A DNA stretch of 64,000 bases. It comes from Oehlia diaphana (lineage: Eukaryota > Glomeromycota > Glomeromycetes > Glomerales > Glomeraceae). The position numbers and the translations under genes were made by a program. Shown piece by piece: positions 12,761 through 24,320 of this stretch. Within the stretch, counting starts at the first letter, position 1. Every line of letters begins with the position of its first letter. The stretch is taken from the NCBI GenBank assembly GCA_003833135.1, contig QZLH01000133.1, positions 18,485-82,484 of the forward strand, read 5' to 3'. The notes beneath the pieces were generated by a model, which made no database searches, was not told where the DNA came from, and saw only the letters and a list, made by a program, of their open reading frames with translations.

Positions 12761-12981
12761 TAATAATTTACGTTAGTGAAAATATAAATATGAGGTTTTT
12801 TTTTCTAAAAAAAAAATTATTATTTCCTCGTGATAAAAAAAAAAATAAATAAATAAATAAATAAATCAATAAATCAATAAAAACTCCATTTTTTTTTTCT
12901 TTCCTTTAAAATACATACACATTAAATTCATTTCCATATCGTCATCATAATTAATATTATAATCATCGTATCATCGTAACT

Positions 12982-15900
12982 ATGCAAACAGACGAGATAA
13001 CAACAGCAGAGTCAGTCTCTTCTACAGTAGTTCCTTCGACAACAGATGAAGATATTCGAAGAACAATTTACGATGTAATAATACAAAATGATGTTAAAGA
13101 ATTAACTGCAATATTAACTGATATTGTCAATTTTGATGTAAATAAACCTTTAAGTGAAAAAGAAGGAGATAATAAGAATGCTTTGATGATTGCTAGTTCT
13201 TTGGATTGTTATGATATTGTTAAATATTTATTAACTGATAATAATATCGATATAAATTTACAAGGTAAATTATTTTTATTTTTTGACCATTACTTTTTAT
13301 AACATCTCTCTGGATTTTTTTTTTTTTAGTGAAATATACCTAAACAATTTCTCTCTCTCTCTTTCTCTCTCTTTCTAACATAGATAATTTCGGAGAAACC
13401 GCTTTATTCCTCGCTTCAGCATTAGGGAATGCAAAAATAGTAAAATTATTACTTAGAAATAACGCAAATCCGAATATATGTAATAATGAAAATGTGACTC
13501 CATTAATAGTGTCATCATATAATGGACATAATGATACGGTAAAAGCATTATTAGAAAAAGGTGATGTAAACATAAATTATCAGGATAATTTATGTAAAAC
13601 AGCATTATCGTTTGCTGCTCACGAAGGTCAACCATTGATTGTTGAATTATTGTTAAAAAATGGTGCTGACGTTAATATAGCAGATAAGGTATATAGAAAA
13701 AGTTTTGAATTTTTTTTTTTTATTTGAAATTTTTTTTTTAAAAAAAGTTTACTAATTAAAAAAAAATTTTTTTTTTTATGTCACGTGATTAGCTCGGATG
13801 GACACCTTTGATGTTGGCAGCTTACGCAGGAAGAGCAAATATTTGCAAACAATTACTGATCGCTAATGCTAATAAAAACTTAAAGACAAGTGATAACAAG
13901 ACAGCATCTATGTTTGCAAAAGATGCAGGACATTTTCATATAGCTGAAATGATTGACAAATTCGTTTATCATTCAAATATGGTAACATATAATTATGACG
14001 AAGAAATTATAAATGTTAGAAAAAGAGACACCAATTTTTTTGGAAATGGAAATCATGATAGTAGAAGAATCAGTACGGCTTCAAGGTTAAGAACTGAAAT
14101 GTTACCAAGAGAAGGTAATACTTGGTGGGTTTATATATCATGGATAACAACTTTTTTTATTCTTGATCGATTCCTCATAAAATATGGTAATATGAATGAT
14201 AAGAGAGTAAGACAAGCTTGGAGAGAAAAATTTACTTTATGCTTTATAGTATTACTGACAACAGTATTTATAGCATTTTTAACATTTGGGTTTGTTTCTT
14301 TATCATGTTCACCAACTGCTCCTCCAATTCCACTCCCTCTTGTTGATGAATTTTGGGGTGTAAATAAAAAAGTTATGATCGTACGTGGTAGAATATATAA
14401 TGTTGGAGATTTTTTTAATTCTGGTGGTCATAGACCAATAATTCCATTTGATGATGCATCTTTGGAACCAATTATTGACCAATATTATGGAAAAGATGTT
14501 GGAGAATTATTTCCTGTAAATGATCAAGCTATTGGATGTAATAAAAATTCAACTGTAAATGGAATATCATGTAGAATAGATTCAGATAATAGATATCACT
14601 GTCATACATCAACAAATTCATTTAGAACATTAGAATCATTATTCATAAATAGGTTCGTTTCCATTTCATGGGACGAAATAAAAAATACACAATTTAGAAA
14701 ATTATTTGCTCATAAAGGAAGAGTATTTGATTTAACTAATTATTTATCAGAAACTAATACAAATAGATGGTTAGGTGATGATGAAATTACAAAGTCATTT
14801 TTAGAAAGTTTAATTGGTAAAGACGTAACTTCAGATTTATCAAATATTAAAGATGTTAATCAAAAGGAAATTATGAAATGTTTTGAACATTTTCAAGTTG
14901 GAGCTGTTGAAGGAGTAACATATGGATGTGCCTCAGTTACAATGGGTGTTATTATAGTATCAAGTATTTCAACAGGACTTGTTATAATGAAATTAATTTC
15001 TGCTTTAGCATTTGATAATTTTATTGCAAAAAAATTAGTTAAAAAAGTTATTACTACTGATAATGTAAAGGATGTAATTATTATGGTTCCATGTTACTCT
15101 GAAGGTTATGAATCTATGAAAGCTTCATTTGATTCTTTGGTAGCCACTGATTATCCAGATCAAAATAAAATATTATTCATTATAGCTGATGGAAACATTA
15201 CGGGTAGTGGGAATGATAAATCAACTCCAGACATTTTATTAGATTTCATAGTACCTTATAATGAAAATTTTGATAATGTAAGAGCAAAAAGTTATTTATC
15301 AATAGGAGAAGGAACGAAGAGGCATAATATGGCAAAAGTATATATAGGACATTATCAATATCAAAATAGACATATTCCTACGTTATTAATCGTTAAAGTA
15401 GGGAATCAAGAAGAAAGAAATTATCCTAAAGCTGGTAATAGAGGAAAAAGAGATTCACAATTAGTTTTAATGCAGATGTTACATCATGCTTTTAATAATG
15501 GTAAAATGTCACCATTAGAATTTGATATTTTTGAAAAATATCGTAAATTAACTCAAAGGACCATCGATAAATGTGAATTTGTAATGATGGTTGATGCAGA
15601 TACTATCGTTAAAGAAGATAGTATAACTAATATGGTTAATTATATGATTAATGATCCTTCCGTCACTGGTCTTTGTGGTGAAACAAAAATATTAAACAAG
15701 ACAGAAAATTGGGTAACTTTGATTCAGGTAAAGATTATTATTAATTTTAACTTTTAATTGATTATTTAAAAAAAAAAATATGTTTTAATATTTGAATATT
15801 AATTTTTTTTTTATTTTAAAAAATTCAGGTCTTTGAATATTATCTATCTCATCATTTGGGAAAATCATTTGAATCCGTATTCGCGAGCGTCACGTGTTTA

Positions 15901-16689
15901 CCCGGATGTTTTTGTATGTACAGAGTATTCGCATATAATTATGATGGGAATCGCGTACCAATTCTAGTAGATGAGAATATAATGATGAATTATAGTACAA
16001 ATGAGGTGTCAACCCTTCATCAACAGAATTTATTATTATTGGGAGAGGATCGTTACCTTACCACATTAATGTTAAGAGCATTCCCAAAACGTAAAACGGC
16101 ATATTGTCCATCGGCAATATGTGAAACAATAGCGCCATCGGAATTTAAAGTATTAGTATCACAAAGACGTAGATGGATTAATGGAACGATACATAACATG
16201 TTTGAATTAGTAGTGACATCCGAATTACCTGGTCGATTCTGTTTTTCAATGCAATTTGCAGTATTCTTAGAATTAATTGGTACTTTTACGTCCCCATTTG
16301 CATTAATGTACATTTTATATACACTTATAGGCTTAATTGCCGGTTTTCCTTTTCAAACAGCAGTAATTTTTTCAGCTATATCTTTCTCTTTACAATTAGG
16401 ATTAGCAATATTTACTTCTTTTGATCCTATTATTGTAATGTGGTTTTTTATTTACCTATTTTCGGTTCCTATTTGGTATATAATTTTACCTTTATACTCT
16501 TTTTGGAATTTTGATGATTTTACTTGGGGTGCTACAAGAAAACTTAATGATGATGGTACTTCAAGTTATAGTGATACTATTTTTGATAAATTTGATCCTA
16601 AATCTGTACCATTTAAAAAATGGGAGCAATGGGTTAAAAGTACAAATAGTAAAGGTGTCAGTAAAAGTGTCTCTTATAAATATATATAG
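12982..16689 (+). CDS. Ankyrin-repeat chitin synthase (class IV/V/VII type, QRRRW)
   Basis: Four exons (12982-13264, 13384-13688, 13793-15727, 15829-16689) give 1,127 aa, with every phase consistent. Residues about 25-255 are six ankyrin-like repeats (ALMIASS, ETALFLASALGN, TPLIVSSYNGH, TALSFAAHEGQ, TPLMLAAYAGR). Two membrane segments (about 300-350) follow, then a cytochrome-b5-like region with FAHKGRVFDLTNYL, a further hydrophobic segment, and the glycosyltransferase core: DVIIMVPCYSEG, VMMVDADT (about 795), LGEDRYLT (about 912) and QRRRW (953-957). Three or four C-terminal membrane helices close the protein. The core polymerises GlcNAc from UDP-GlcNAc into chitin at the plasma membrane. 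There is no myosin motor. The ankyrin and synthase halves share exon 3, so this is a real fusion, not two genes. Confidence 0.92.
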
Positions 16690-17720
16690 TAATAGATTTA
16701 ATTTTAGTACGAAATTTTTTATTTTTTTTTAAAAAAAAAAAAAATAATTCCTTTTTTTTTTTAAATAAACTGGGTTTATCATATTAGAAAAAATATGTGT
16801 AATAAAGATAAAATTATATATAATATCATAATATAACAATATAATACTGTATGTGTGTAGAGTTTTGTGTATTAATTAATATGTATGTAAATAAAAGCAT
16901 GATGTTTACATAATTACATAATAATTTATGAATAATCAATAACTAATCAATATCTGCGTTGATCAAATAAATTAAATAAATTCTAATTAATTATATTTTG
17001 ATCTTCGATACGTGATACGAAATATTGAAATGATATTTATTATATTCATTAACTGAATAAGAATTTTTTTTTTTTTTTTTGTCAACTCTGAAATTTTTAT
17101 TTTAATAATATCATAAGGATATATTCATATTTTAATTAATTATTTTTTTTTTATAAATTAATTCAATATTTTCGATAAATTAAAATAGGACCTATTAAAG
17201 TTCATTTTCAAAGCAATGGAGAGTAAACTATTTCGGAATTCTTCTAAATGTAATAATCTTTTATTTGAATTTCTTATCCATCGGTCCATTACTTACCAAA
17301 CAAATCATTATGACATTGCGGAGGAAAATCTAGTAGTTAGATTTTGTTAGGTGGCCAAAGTGGTATATCACTATTTAATTATATTAATGGTATAGCACTT
17401 TGGGATAGGTTATGACTACCACTTCATAATATGAATATCCCGAATTATAACCCAATTACCATTTCATAATTCATAGATCAACTGATAATACAAGTAACGG
17501 TTTTATTAGATTAAAAAGAGAACTATTTGTATTTTTAGATCTAAGGTTAATATTCACGAGAACAAATTAAATAAAAAAAACTGTTTCTACAATTGTGTAA
17601 TGAACAGTGATACGAAAAATTAACAATTTGAACAATAAAATTTAAATTTTATTTTTTATTTATAAGACGGTGATTAACCCTAGTTAACTATTTGAATGAT
17701 AAAAAAAATTTAAATTTTAT
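16690..17720. other. Intergenic between convergent genes
   Basis: Holds the 3' regions of the chitin synthase (plus) and the gene at 17721 (minus). Two copies of an AAATTTAAATTTTATTT block (about 17638-17660 and 17706-17725) and a small inverted repeat CCAAAGTGGTATA / TATAGCACTTTGG (about 17353-17404) are present. No gene seen. Confidence 0.5.
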
Positions 17721-18434
17721 TTATATTAAGATTGAAGTGTAATCTTCAACATCAACTTCTGCTGATAATTCTTGGATTTTGTTGACCCTTAACACACTTC
17801 TGCAGATGTTTGGAACGCCGGCTTGATTTTTAGCCCTTTAGCAAATATAAAATAAGGATGATGAACCAGAAAAAAAAAGAACTCAAAACATAAAAAAATA
17901 TATACCATGCTAAAGTTCCTTTTAAGTTTTCAATCCATGTGCCAATATCCGCGCCATTTGAGAAATAGAACACCATATTTTCATGGTTAACGGCACCGCT
18001 CTCGGTTAAACTTTCAATAATTGCTTTTTTCGTTTGACCAGCAACCCCGTTACGACAGCCAGGAGAAGTTTCAACATCATTAAATCCATCATTATTCCAA
18101 TCGAAAATTAGCAATGGCATCTCGTTATTGATTTTTATTTCACGAAGAACAATTTCAGAAATATTCGGATCTTGAAAAAAATGTCAAATATTAAAATATA
18201 AATAATCATTAATTTACATAAAATAATATATCCCACACTTTTTTTATGAGTTTTTTTTTTTTACTTTTCGTTGCTGAACTATTATTAATGAAAATCAGTA
18301 TACAAAGATAAAATATGCACCAAATTTTTTGAAAAAAAGAGTAAATAAATACTTTATTACGGACGATATCAAAAGGACTTAAAAGATTTGAGTTTGAAGT
18401 TTTGAACAAAAGAACGAGAATGATAATCAGCGCA
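17721..18434 (-). CDS. Putative secreted protein of unknown family, 5' end unresolved
   Basis: Three exons are supported on the minus strand: about 18361-18434, 17906-18170 and 17721-17835. GT-AG borders and phases agree. The first exon encodes a hydrophobic run (ALIIILVLLF) that looks like the end of a signal peptide. Then come PFDIV, a DWNNDGFNDVE segment reminiscent of FG-GAP/VCBS calcium loops, a Cys pair (PGCRNG, NICRS) and YFSNGADIGTWIENLKG. The stop is at 17721. I found no initiator Met: the frame is closed upstream at about 18465, and a small 5' exon must be missing or destroyed. The family is not recognised and no function is proposed. Confidence 0.5.
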
Positions 18435-18559
18435 CTAATAGTATAGAAGATCGGCGTTTAATTGATGAAATCTGATGAAAATAATTGAAACCTAAATATA
18501 ATTGTGAATCATAATTCGTTAAAGTGATATCATCAATGAGGCAACAACTCTCGAAGATG

Positions 18560-19420
18560 ATTTGGAATTACTATGTATAGATCGTAATACCAGACATATT
18601 TTTAAACAATCCAATTCTCTTCGTAAAGTTCTTTTTTGAGTTGATCAACTCATTTTTGCGAAAATGTTTTATATGTTGCTCATGTTTTTTACCTTTTACT
18701 TCTATAGGAAATCTATACTATGGATAGTAGATGACAAGTTCTAGTCCTTGAGGATGTTTAGACGATTTAAAGAAGTCTGGTTGGCGGATGCTGGAAGATG
18801 GGCCAAAAAAACTAGCTATGACTTCACTACATATATTTTCATGTTTATTTAATCGATATGGACACCAAGTTTTATATTATTAGAATTGGCAACCCATTTT
18901 ATGGCCCCTATTACACATCCATCGCATCGGAACACAGAGATTACCGTATATAAGCGACTTGCCATATCTCCAAAGCATCTATGTATTTGCATTAACATAT
19001 TCCGTAGCGATACCAAATTCCCTTAAGAATATCCTTTCCACTCATGGCCTTCTTTATATTGCCATTCAAGAGAATCCCGTCCATTAACTTACTCAGTTGT
19101 AAGGTCAAGACTCCTTTTCTTCTGCAAACTTCTTCACATCTTCAATTGTTCGAATACGACGATTCTCAACTGCAAATCACGGACACCATGTTTTTTTCAT
19201 TCTTTATACAAGTAAGTCTTGCGCACATTTCAAAGCATTGGAGCCTTTACTATTGTCATATTTTTCGGGAAGACATTCACCATCTCTATTACGCGCAATA
19301 TTCTAAAGTTAATTTTATCATTAATACTTTGTCATTTCTTAAAAAGTTGGCAGTCATATTTTATGCTTTATTTCTCCCTTTAAACATCCGCTACCCGCTT
19401 CATTTTAAATAGCAAATCGA
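18560..19420 (-). pseudogene. Decayed zinc-ribbon repeat / PD-(D/E)XK-like endonuclease gene
   Basis: Read on the minus strand from 19400 downwards, fragments in different frames show repeated zinc-ribbon units: GECLPEKYDN...ALKC, TWCP, then EEK, LTTE-stop-VNGRDSLEWQ, EGHEWKG, EYVNANT, WMCNRGHK and WCPYR. A C-terminal block follows: ICSEVIA...SSIRQPDFF, GLELVIYYP and IEVKGKKHEQH. The last resembles the D...ExxG/K core of restriction-like or Vsr-like nucleases. Rhizophagus relatives with this layout are known to me only as uncharacterised proteins. At least five in-frame stops and several frameshifts make it non-functional. Base composition is less A+T-rich than the flanks. Confidence 0.6.
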
Positions 19421-19679
19421 CTTCTTTAACATGTATTATTTAAAATATAATAAAAAGCTTACTTTGAATTTTTAAAAGTGTGTGCTTGTTTTCGTGTATA
19501 TGATCATTTTTTATTAATACAGATAAAAATAAATACAAATTCGCCATTATACAAGATAATGCAAATTATTACATAAGGTTGTTACAGCACAGTCTGGTGA
19601 GCGAAGTGTGAATTACAATAAATATAAAAGTTAGGGACTTTGCCCGTGATACATGATAAAATTACTACGCTAAGAAATA

Positions 19680-21849
19680 TTTCTCCGTAAGATTACTCGA
19701 TGATTTTACCCTTTTTATTTTCCTCCCCTTGTCCAAGTCGAGAAGAGCAGATCCACCTTTTGAGACTCTTCCAACAACCAGATTATATGACCAAGTATTT
19801 TTTCCGCCATGTCTTTCATATCATACCACATCTTCGTACGCAACAAATACAACTTCCTTTCACTATCTTACGTACATTCCATGAAGTACCAATTTTCCGC
19901 ATCTGTTACGATCCTCATACTTTATCAAATCTATGTTCATCGTTTCGGTTTTGGTTAATCTACGGGTACGGGCTTTATTTCACCTGGGTCTTTGGACTTG
20001 GCGCGTCAGAGGTAGTGGTCTTCTTATGGTTCTTCTTATGGTTTTTGTGCCGTGGGGTTTTTGCTTTGTTGCACGTATTCTTCACATCAGGCCTTCTTCC
20101 TAGTATGTATCCACCGGTTTGAGTAGATTATTTTAGCGATGGTAGTTTAGTAGTATTTTGTTTCAATTTGTAATCTTAATATTCTGCTTAAATTCGCGTC
20201 ACGTTAGGTTCCTAACTGATACCCATTAATAAAAAATCAAATCTATGTTCATCATCCATTTCGTTTGCTTCGCTTACGACCACTGTGGTGTTTTCATAAT
20301 CATATACAATGCGTTTTGTATTTTTCTCCGCTCTTCTACCCCCTTATTATTAGTGACTATTATATCTGTGAATGAGATTTTCGCGAACGTGATGTTGTGG
20401 TCGCTATCTGTGATGTCGGTTGATTGTATATACGACTCTTAGTGATGATTCCAACTGTACGGTAGCTTGTGCGAAACCAGCTATTTTTTGAATTTTAAAG
20501 AAATAATAGAGGTATAATCCCCGTCTTATTAACTAGTAAAATAACTAAATAAGGGGGTTAAGATATCTAATATTCGGACGATTTTGATAAATTACTTGAA
20601 TTTTGTTTTACGTCCACATTGACTACCTTTTCAGTTACTCTTGGCATATTTTCTCAAACTAAAGAAAAGTTGTTATATTGGTAGTTTATCCTCATTTTGG
20701 AGTGTAAAGTATTGATCATCAACCGCTCTTGTTTGTATTTGTAAGTCTCTTCATAATAATAATGTATTGTATATATGATAATAAAACTCTAGATTGTTTA
20801 TAACTGCTTAAAATCATCTTTTTTGACCCGATAATTATCCCGGACGTACGCGATTCAATTCCATAATCAAGATTTTCACGCCCATTTCTTCCTTCAATCT
20901 ACTTAATCTTTAAATGGGTATGTAGCGGAGACAAGTATACGAATAGATGCTCTTGGTGGCCTCATAGGATATGTCGATAAGAGTTGTTGCAGCGCGTCTC
21001 CAATTCGTCAAAAAGTTTACGTAGCGCTTCTTTATATTTCTCATTCTTGTTTGTCGACACATCCACACGAGAAAAACGGGATAACTCTGGTCATCGCTAA
21101 GCACATAGAGTACACACACTTTCGGAAAGGTCCATTCGTTAAACAGTTTTGATGGCGTCTCAATAATCACGGTGAACTTGAGGTTGTTTTTTGATACTAA
21201 CAACTGCAATAACTCTCGGAATAAGATATCGTTCCTAGGTGAAAATCTCCCTCCGTCGTTCATGAAGCTGAGCACTACTCCATAATTTTCAAGAGCAGAA
21301 GGTTTGTACATTACACGCATGGGATCTTCGAGGCATTCGAGAGTCGTATTCACCGCCCACTTCGGTTTGGGCCAACTCTGTAATGCAGCAATAGGACAGT
21401 AGTTTGACCTTCAGTGAGCTATTATCTTGCTTCATAACCTAAAAATTTTCAGCCGGTTCCTGCCGAAATTTTGCCAAGAATTATTCTTACCATGAACAGG
21501 CTCATTGAGTAATACCTGCAATGAGACAATTGTTCCCTTATTTCCAATACCTCATTCGAAACTATGACATGAATACACTCTTCACCTGGTGAGACAAGAA
21601 GTACTTCGAAATTTTTCTTATGGCAAAGAGTTCATCGTTGTCTTGGAGTGAGATATTCCTTGACTAATCGTTGTGATAGCCAGCAATTTCCACCTTACAC
21701 AGCTTTGAGCTTGTCTGCACGAACTCTGGTGCTTTTTTTGCTTTTATAGCTTCCTTGTGGTGGCTAACCAACTTTTTCCTATCAATATCGACAGCGAAAG
21801 CGTTTGCAGTCGTGTTTCTTTGATGAGAATAGAGTAACGTGATAGACAT
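19680..21849 (-). pseudogene. Crinkler (CRN)-like effector pseudogene, interrupted
   Basis: The N-terminal ubiquitin-like Crinkler module begins at 21849 with MSITLL and continues through ANAFAVDID, HHKEAIKAKK, then after stops ISLQDND and IRKISKYF. The C-terminal part follows at 20805-21353 (LENYGVVLSF, FNEWTFPKVC, YEATKSIYSY, NLDYGIE), with a PD-(D/E)XK-like nuclease region. Further pieces of the same domain lie at 20437-20475 (FAQATVQLES) and 19690-19923 (IVTDAENWYFMEC, ILGHIIWLLEESQK). It is broken by stops, frameshifts and at least two insertions: one of about 340 bp (about 20476-20815) and a retroposon at 19942-20235. A second copy lies at 40.8-42.1 kb. CRN proteins are nucleus-targeted effectors or conflict toxins; this copy is dead. 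Confidence 0.75.
19942..20235 (+). mobile_element. SINE-like retroposon with 18-bp target-site duplication
   Basis: The 294-bp insert is flanked by exact 18-base direct repeats, ATCAAATCTATGTTCATC at 19924-19941 and 20236-20253. On the plus strand it ends in an A-rich tail (TAATAAAAA). Removing it rejoins two fragments of the Crinkler pseudogene that are contiguous in the copy at 41.8 kb. A long TSD plus an A tail fits target-primed insertion by LINE machinery. I see no clear tRNA-type A/B boxes, so the source RNA is unknown. An internal CTTCTTATGGTT motif is tandemly doubled. Confidence 0.6.
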
Positions 21850-21884
21850 TTCGGGCTTATATAGTATTTTTTTGCGAAATTTTA

Positions 21885-22073
21885 TTGGTGCAAAGTGCAG
21901 TATATGAGGACGAGCAGTATGCAAAAAAAATACTGGAGGGTATATGTGAAAATTCATCCGTCGCACAGATCTGCCGTGACTTTAGCAACAAATATTCCGA
22001 GCTGTTGATCGCTGCTCCGGAGTCCGGACTGGCTCGAAAATCGGTGCAGTCACAGAGTAAATCAATGACGTGA
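21885..22073 (+). other. Short open frame next to the Crinkler relic, unrecognised
   Basis: A 62-codon frame, divergent from the Crinkler start, with a soluble, Cys-containing sequence (ILEGICENSSVAQICRDF) and codon composition like the surrounding G+C-richer island. It overlaps antisense with the upstream edge of the CRN relic. Either a fragment of another decayed gene or chance. Confidence 0.25.
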
Positions 22074-22579
22074 TTACTGCGCTAATGTAACCAGCACTTC
22101 GATTCATTTCAGGCATCCTTTTAATAATCCCATGTTGATAAGAATATTAATAAACACTATTGCTGGGCTAATTGTCTAAGAGCTAGAATGCTTGTTACAT
22201 CGGCAATATTCGGAATTGACATAAAAAGGCAGGGAAGGGGAGACTCTCATGTCTTTGGATGATAATTTTTGGACTACACTTTTGATCCAACCTGCAATCA
22301 AAAGGATCCCATAATTTGTTGATAAATTAAATATTGTTGGATTCAATCTCCAGCCATTCTGATTAGTATTTAATCGATAACTTAATCTGTGGTCGCGTTT
22401 TGAATTTCAGTATGTGTTCAGCTTGGACTTTGGAAGAATATCTACTTAGTTAGGTATAATCTATAATTCTGACATGGTACATGCTACGCATATGGTATTA
22501 TCTGTTCAGATTAGTACGTAATTCTTTTGAAAGAAAGAAGATTGCGTTAAATTCCAAATGGTTGATGTGTAGAAAAGTT

Positions 22580-22711
22580 ATTTTCAAAATTTCGAGACAT
22601 TATTTTCCAACGTGCTCCTATTGAAGAAATCGAGGCAATGGTAAAGGATGTTAAACCAGGATCAGAACCTCTACACGCAGCTCTTTTTACTAAAATTCAT
22701 GCCCGTTATTA
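22580..22711 (+). other. C-terminal fragment of an unknown protein
   Basis: A frame encodes RDIIFQRAPIEEIEAMVKDV, then GSEPLHAALFTKIHARY and a stop. The composition looks protein-like, but there is no upstream start or exon I can connect. Probably the tail of a decayed gene in the same island. Confidence 0.3.
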
Positions 22712-24320
22712 AAATTACGAATAAATATAAATAACAAATTTTTACTAGTATTCAATTAATAACCAATGCCTTTAAATTTTAAAAAGTCCAAAAATTGCTA
22801 AAACATCTGGAATTTGTGTTCTGAACATTTCAGGTCATTTTGGTACATATTTGGGACAACTTTGAACGTTTTCTGGATTCTGGATATACATTTTTCATAA
22901 TATTGCTCAATTTTTTAAAAAATAATTGATTTGGTTTTGTTTTATTAGTATACTGTAGCACAGAAGCGAAATAAAATAACGTACATTTGGACCAATCATA
23001 TTTGTATAACCAGGAGAAATTTGATAAGGACGAAGTGAGAGTTCCTCTATGACATAACGACATGTCGGGATCCATATGAAAATCTAAAAGATATCGTTAT
23101 ATGTATTTGGTGGGAAAATAAAATTTTATCATTCTCTGTTATATCGAGTATTATAATATATAGATATATCGAATATCGATTTTAGTATAAACATTTTTTT
23201 ACTATGAAAGAGTTTTACCCACGTTGGTTTTTATTTTTTAATCAATCCAAAATTAGACTTATATCAAATTTGAAAAAAACTTCCCAATCCAAAAAATTAT
23301 TCACATGGTGAAATATGTAAGAGATTTATTAATATATACAGTAATTAAACAAACCTGTTATTTTATCTATAAAAAAGATCATTCATAGAAAAAAAAGACG
23401 CACGATGTATAATAAATTAATCTCATATTTTAATATTGAATCAAACAGGAATTTGATTTAAAGAAACAAAGGAGGTGAATCAACTAAGAAAATTATCTAT
23501 AATTATTGGTATTAAAAGTCAAAAAAACCTTTCGATAAAAAACGAATATATTCCTTCTGCATCAATATTTGGGACTTTTTTTTAGCAATGCGTAAAGGTG
23601 GTCGATCAAAGGTTTTTAATCAGATCTCTGATCTATAGTATATTGTCTTCTAAGAAACATTTGTTTTAAATAAATAATTAACAATTAGTTTAATTCAACT
23701 AATAGAAAAAATATTCGTAATCACTAATTTCTAATTTATTTATTGTAGTATCAAATTGAAATGCAAAATGATGCAAATGTTCATAGAACATTATATAACC
23801 TTAATTAGATAATAACTAATATTAGAAATTTTTAGCTGACAAAGCAAGGAAACACAATGAGGTGTAAGTTGAGAAAGTTATGCTAAAAATGTAATGAAAT
23901 TTTAGGGGTAACTTCCGGCCGTATTATCGGTCAGTAAATTTGGTAATTAATAGTATTTTTTATTTAAAGAAAAAAAAATCATGTTCCTATCGATTTTTGT
24001 AATTAATTTACTAATTATCTGTTATTATAAAATTTGTAAAAAAAATTTTTTTTTAAGAAGCAAATTGAAATTTCTTTTCTTGTTACGTATAAATTACGTA
24101 TAATTACGTATAAATTACATATAAATAAGTAATTTATTATTGTTTTACTTAACTAAAAGAGTTTAGATAGAAAATTTGGCGGTTGTTTGGTTGTTCAAGA
24201 ATACAGTAATTCAATGAAAGATTAGCCAGCTAACAAACCTTTATTTCGCGGTAATTCACTAATTGCTCAGAAAATAAAGTACAGGTTTAAATTTTCACCT
24301 ACTTTTTCCACTATTTCCTT
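22712..24320. other. Intergenic, A+T-rich
   Basis: No supported gene. A minus frame at 22830-23075 is open for 81 codons but matches no family that I know. The right end holds a triplicated ATTACGTATAAATTACGTATA-like tract (about 24084-24125). Confidence 0.4.

Noticed and set aside
13265..13383. Shorter intron ending at the AG near 13329 in the chitin synthase gene
   Set aside because: That acceptor leads directly to stops; the one at 13383 continues the ankyrin repeat in phase.
19044..20122. Two plus-strand open frames of 122 and 140 codons, hydrophobic
   Set aside because: They are antisense to the zinc-ribbon/nuclease and Crinkler relics, whose motifs are clear on the minus strand; the second also runs through the retroposon.
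22830..23075. Minus-strand 81-codon frame as a transposase fragment
   Set aside because: No catalytic or DNA-binding motif is visible; open length is compatible with chance in this region.
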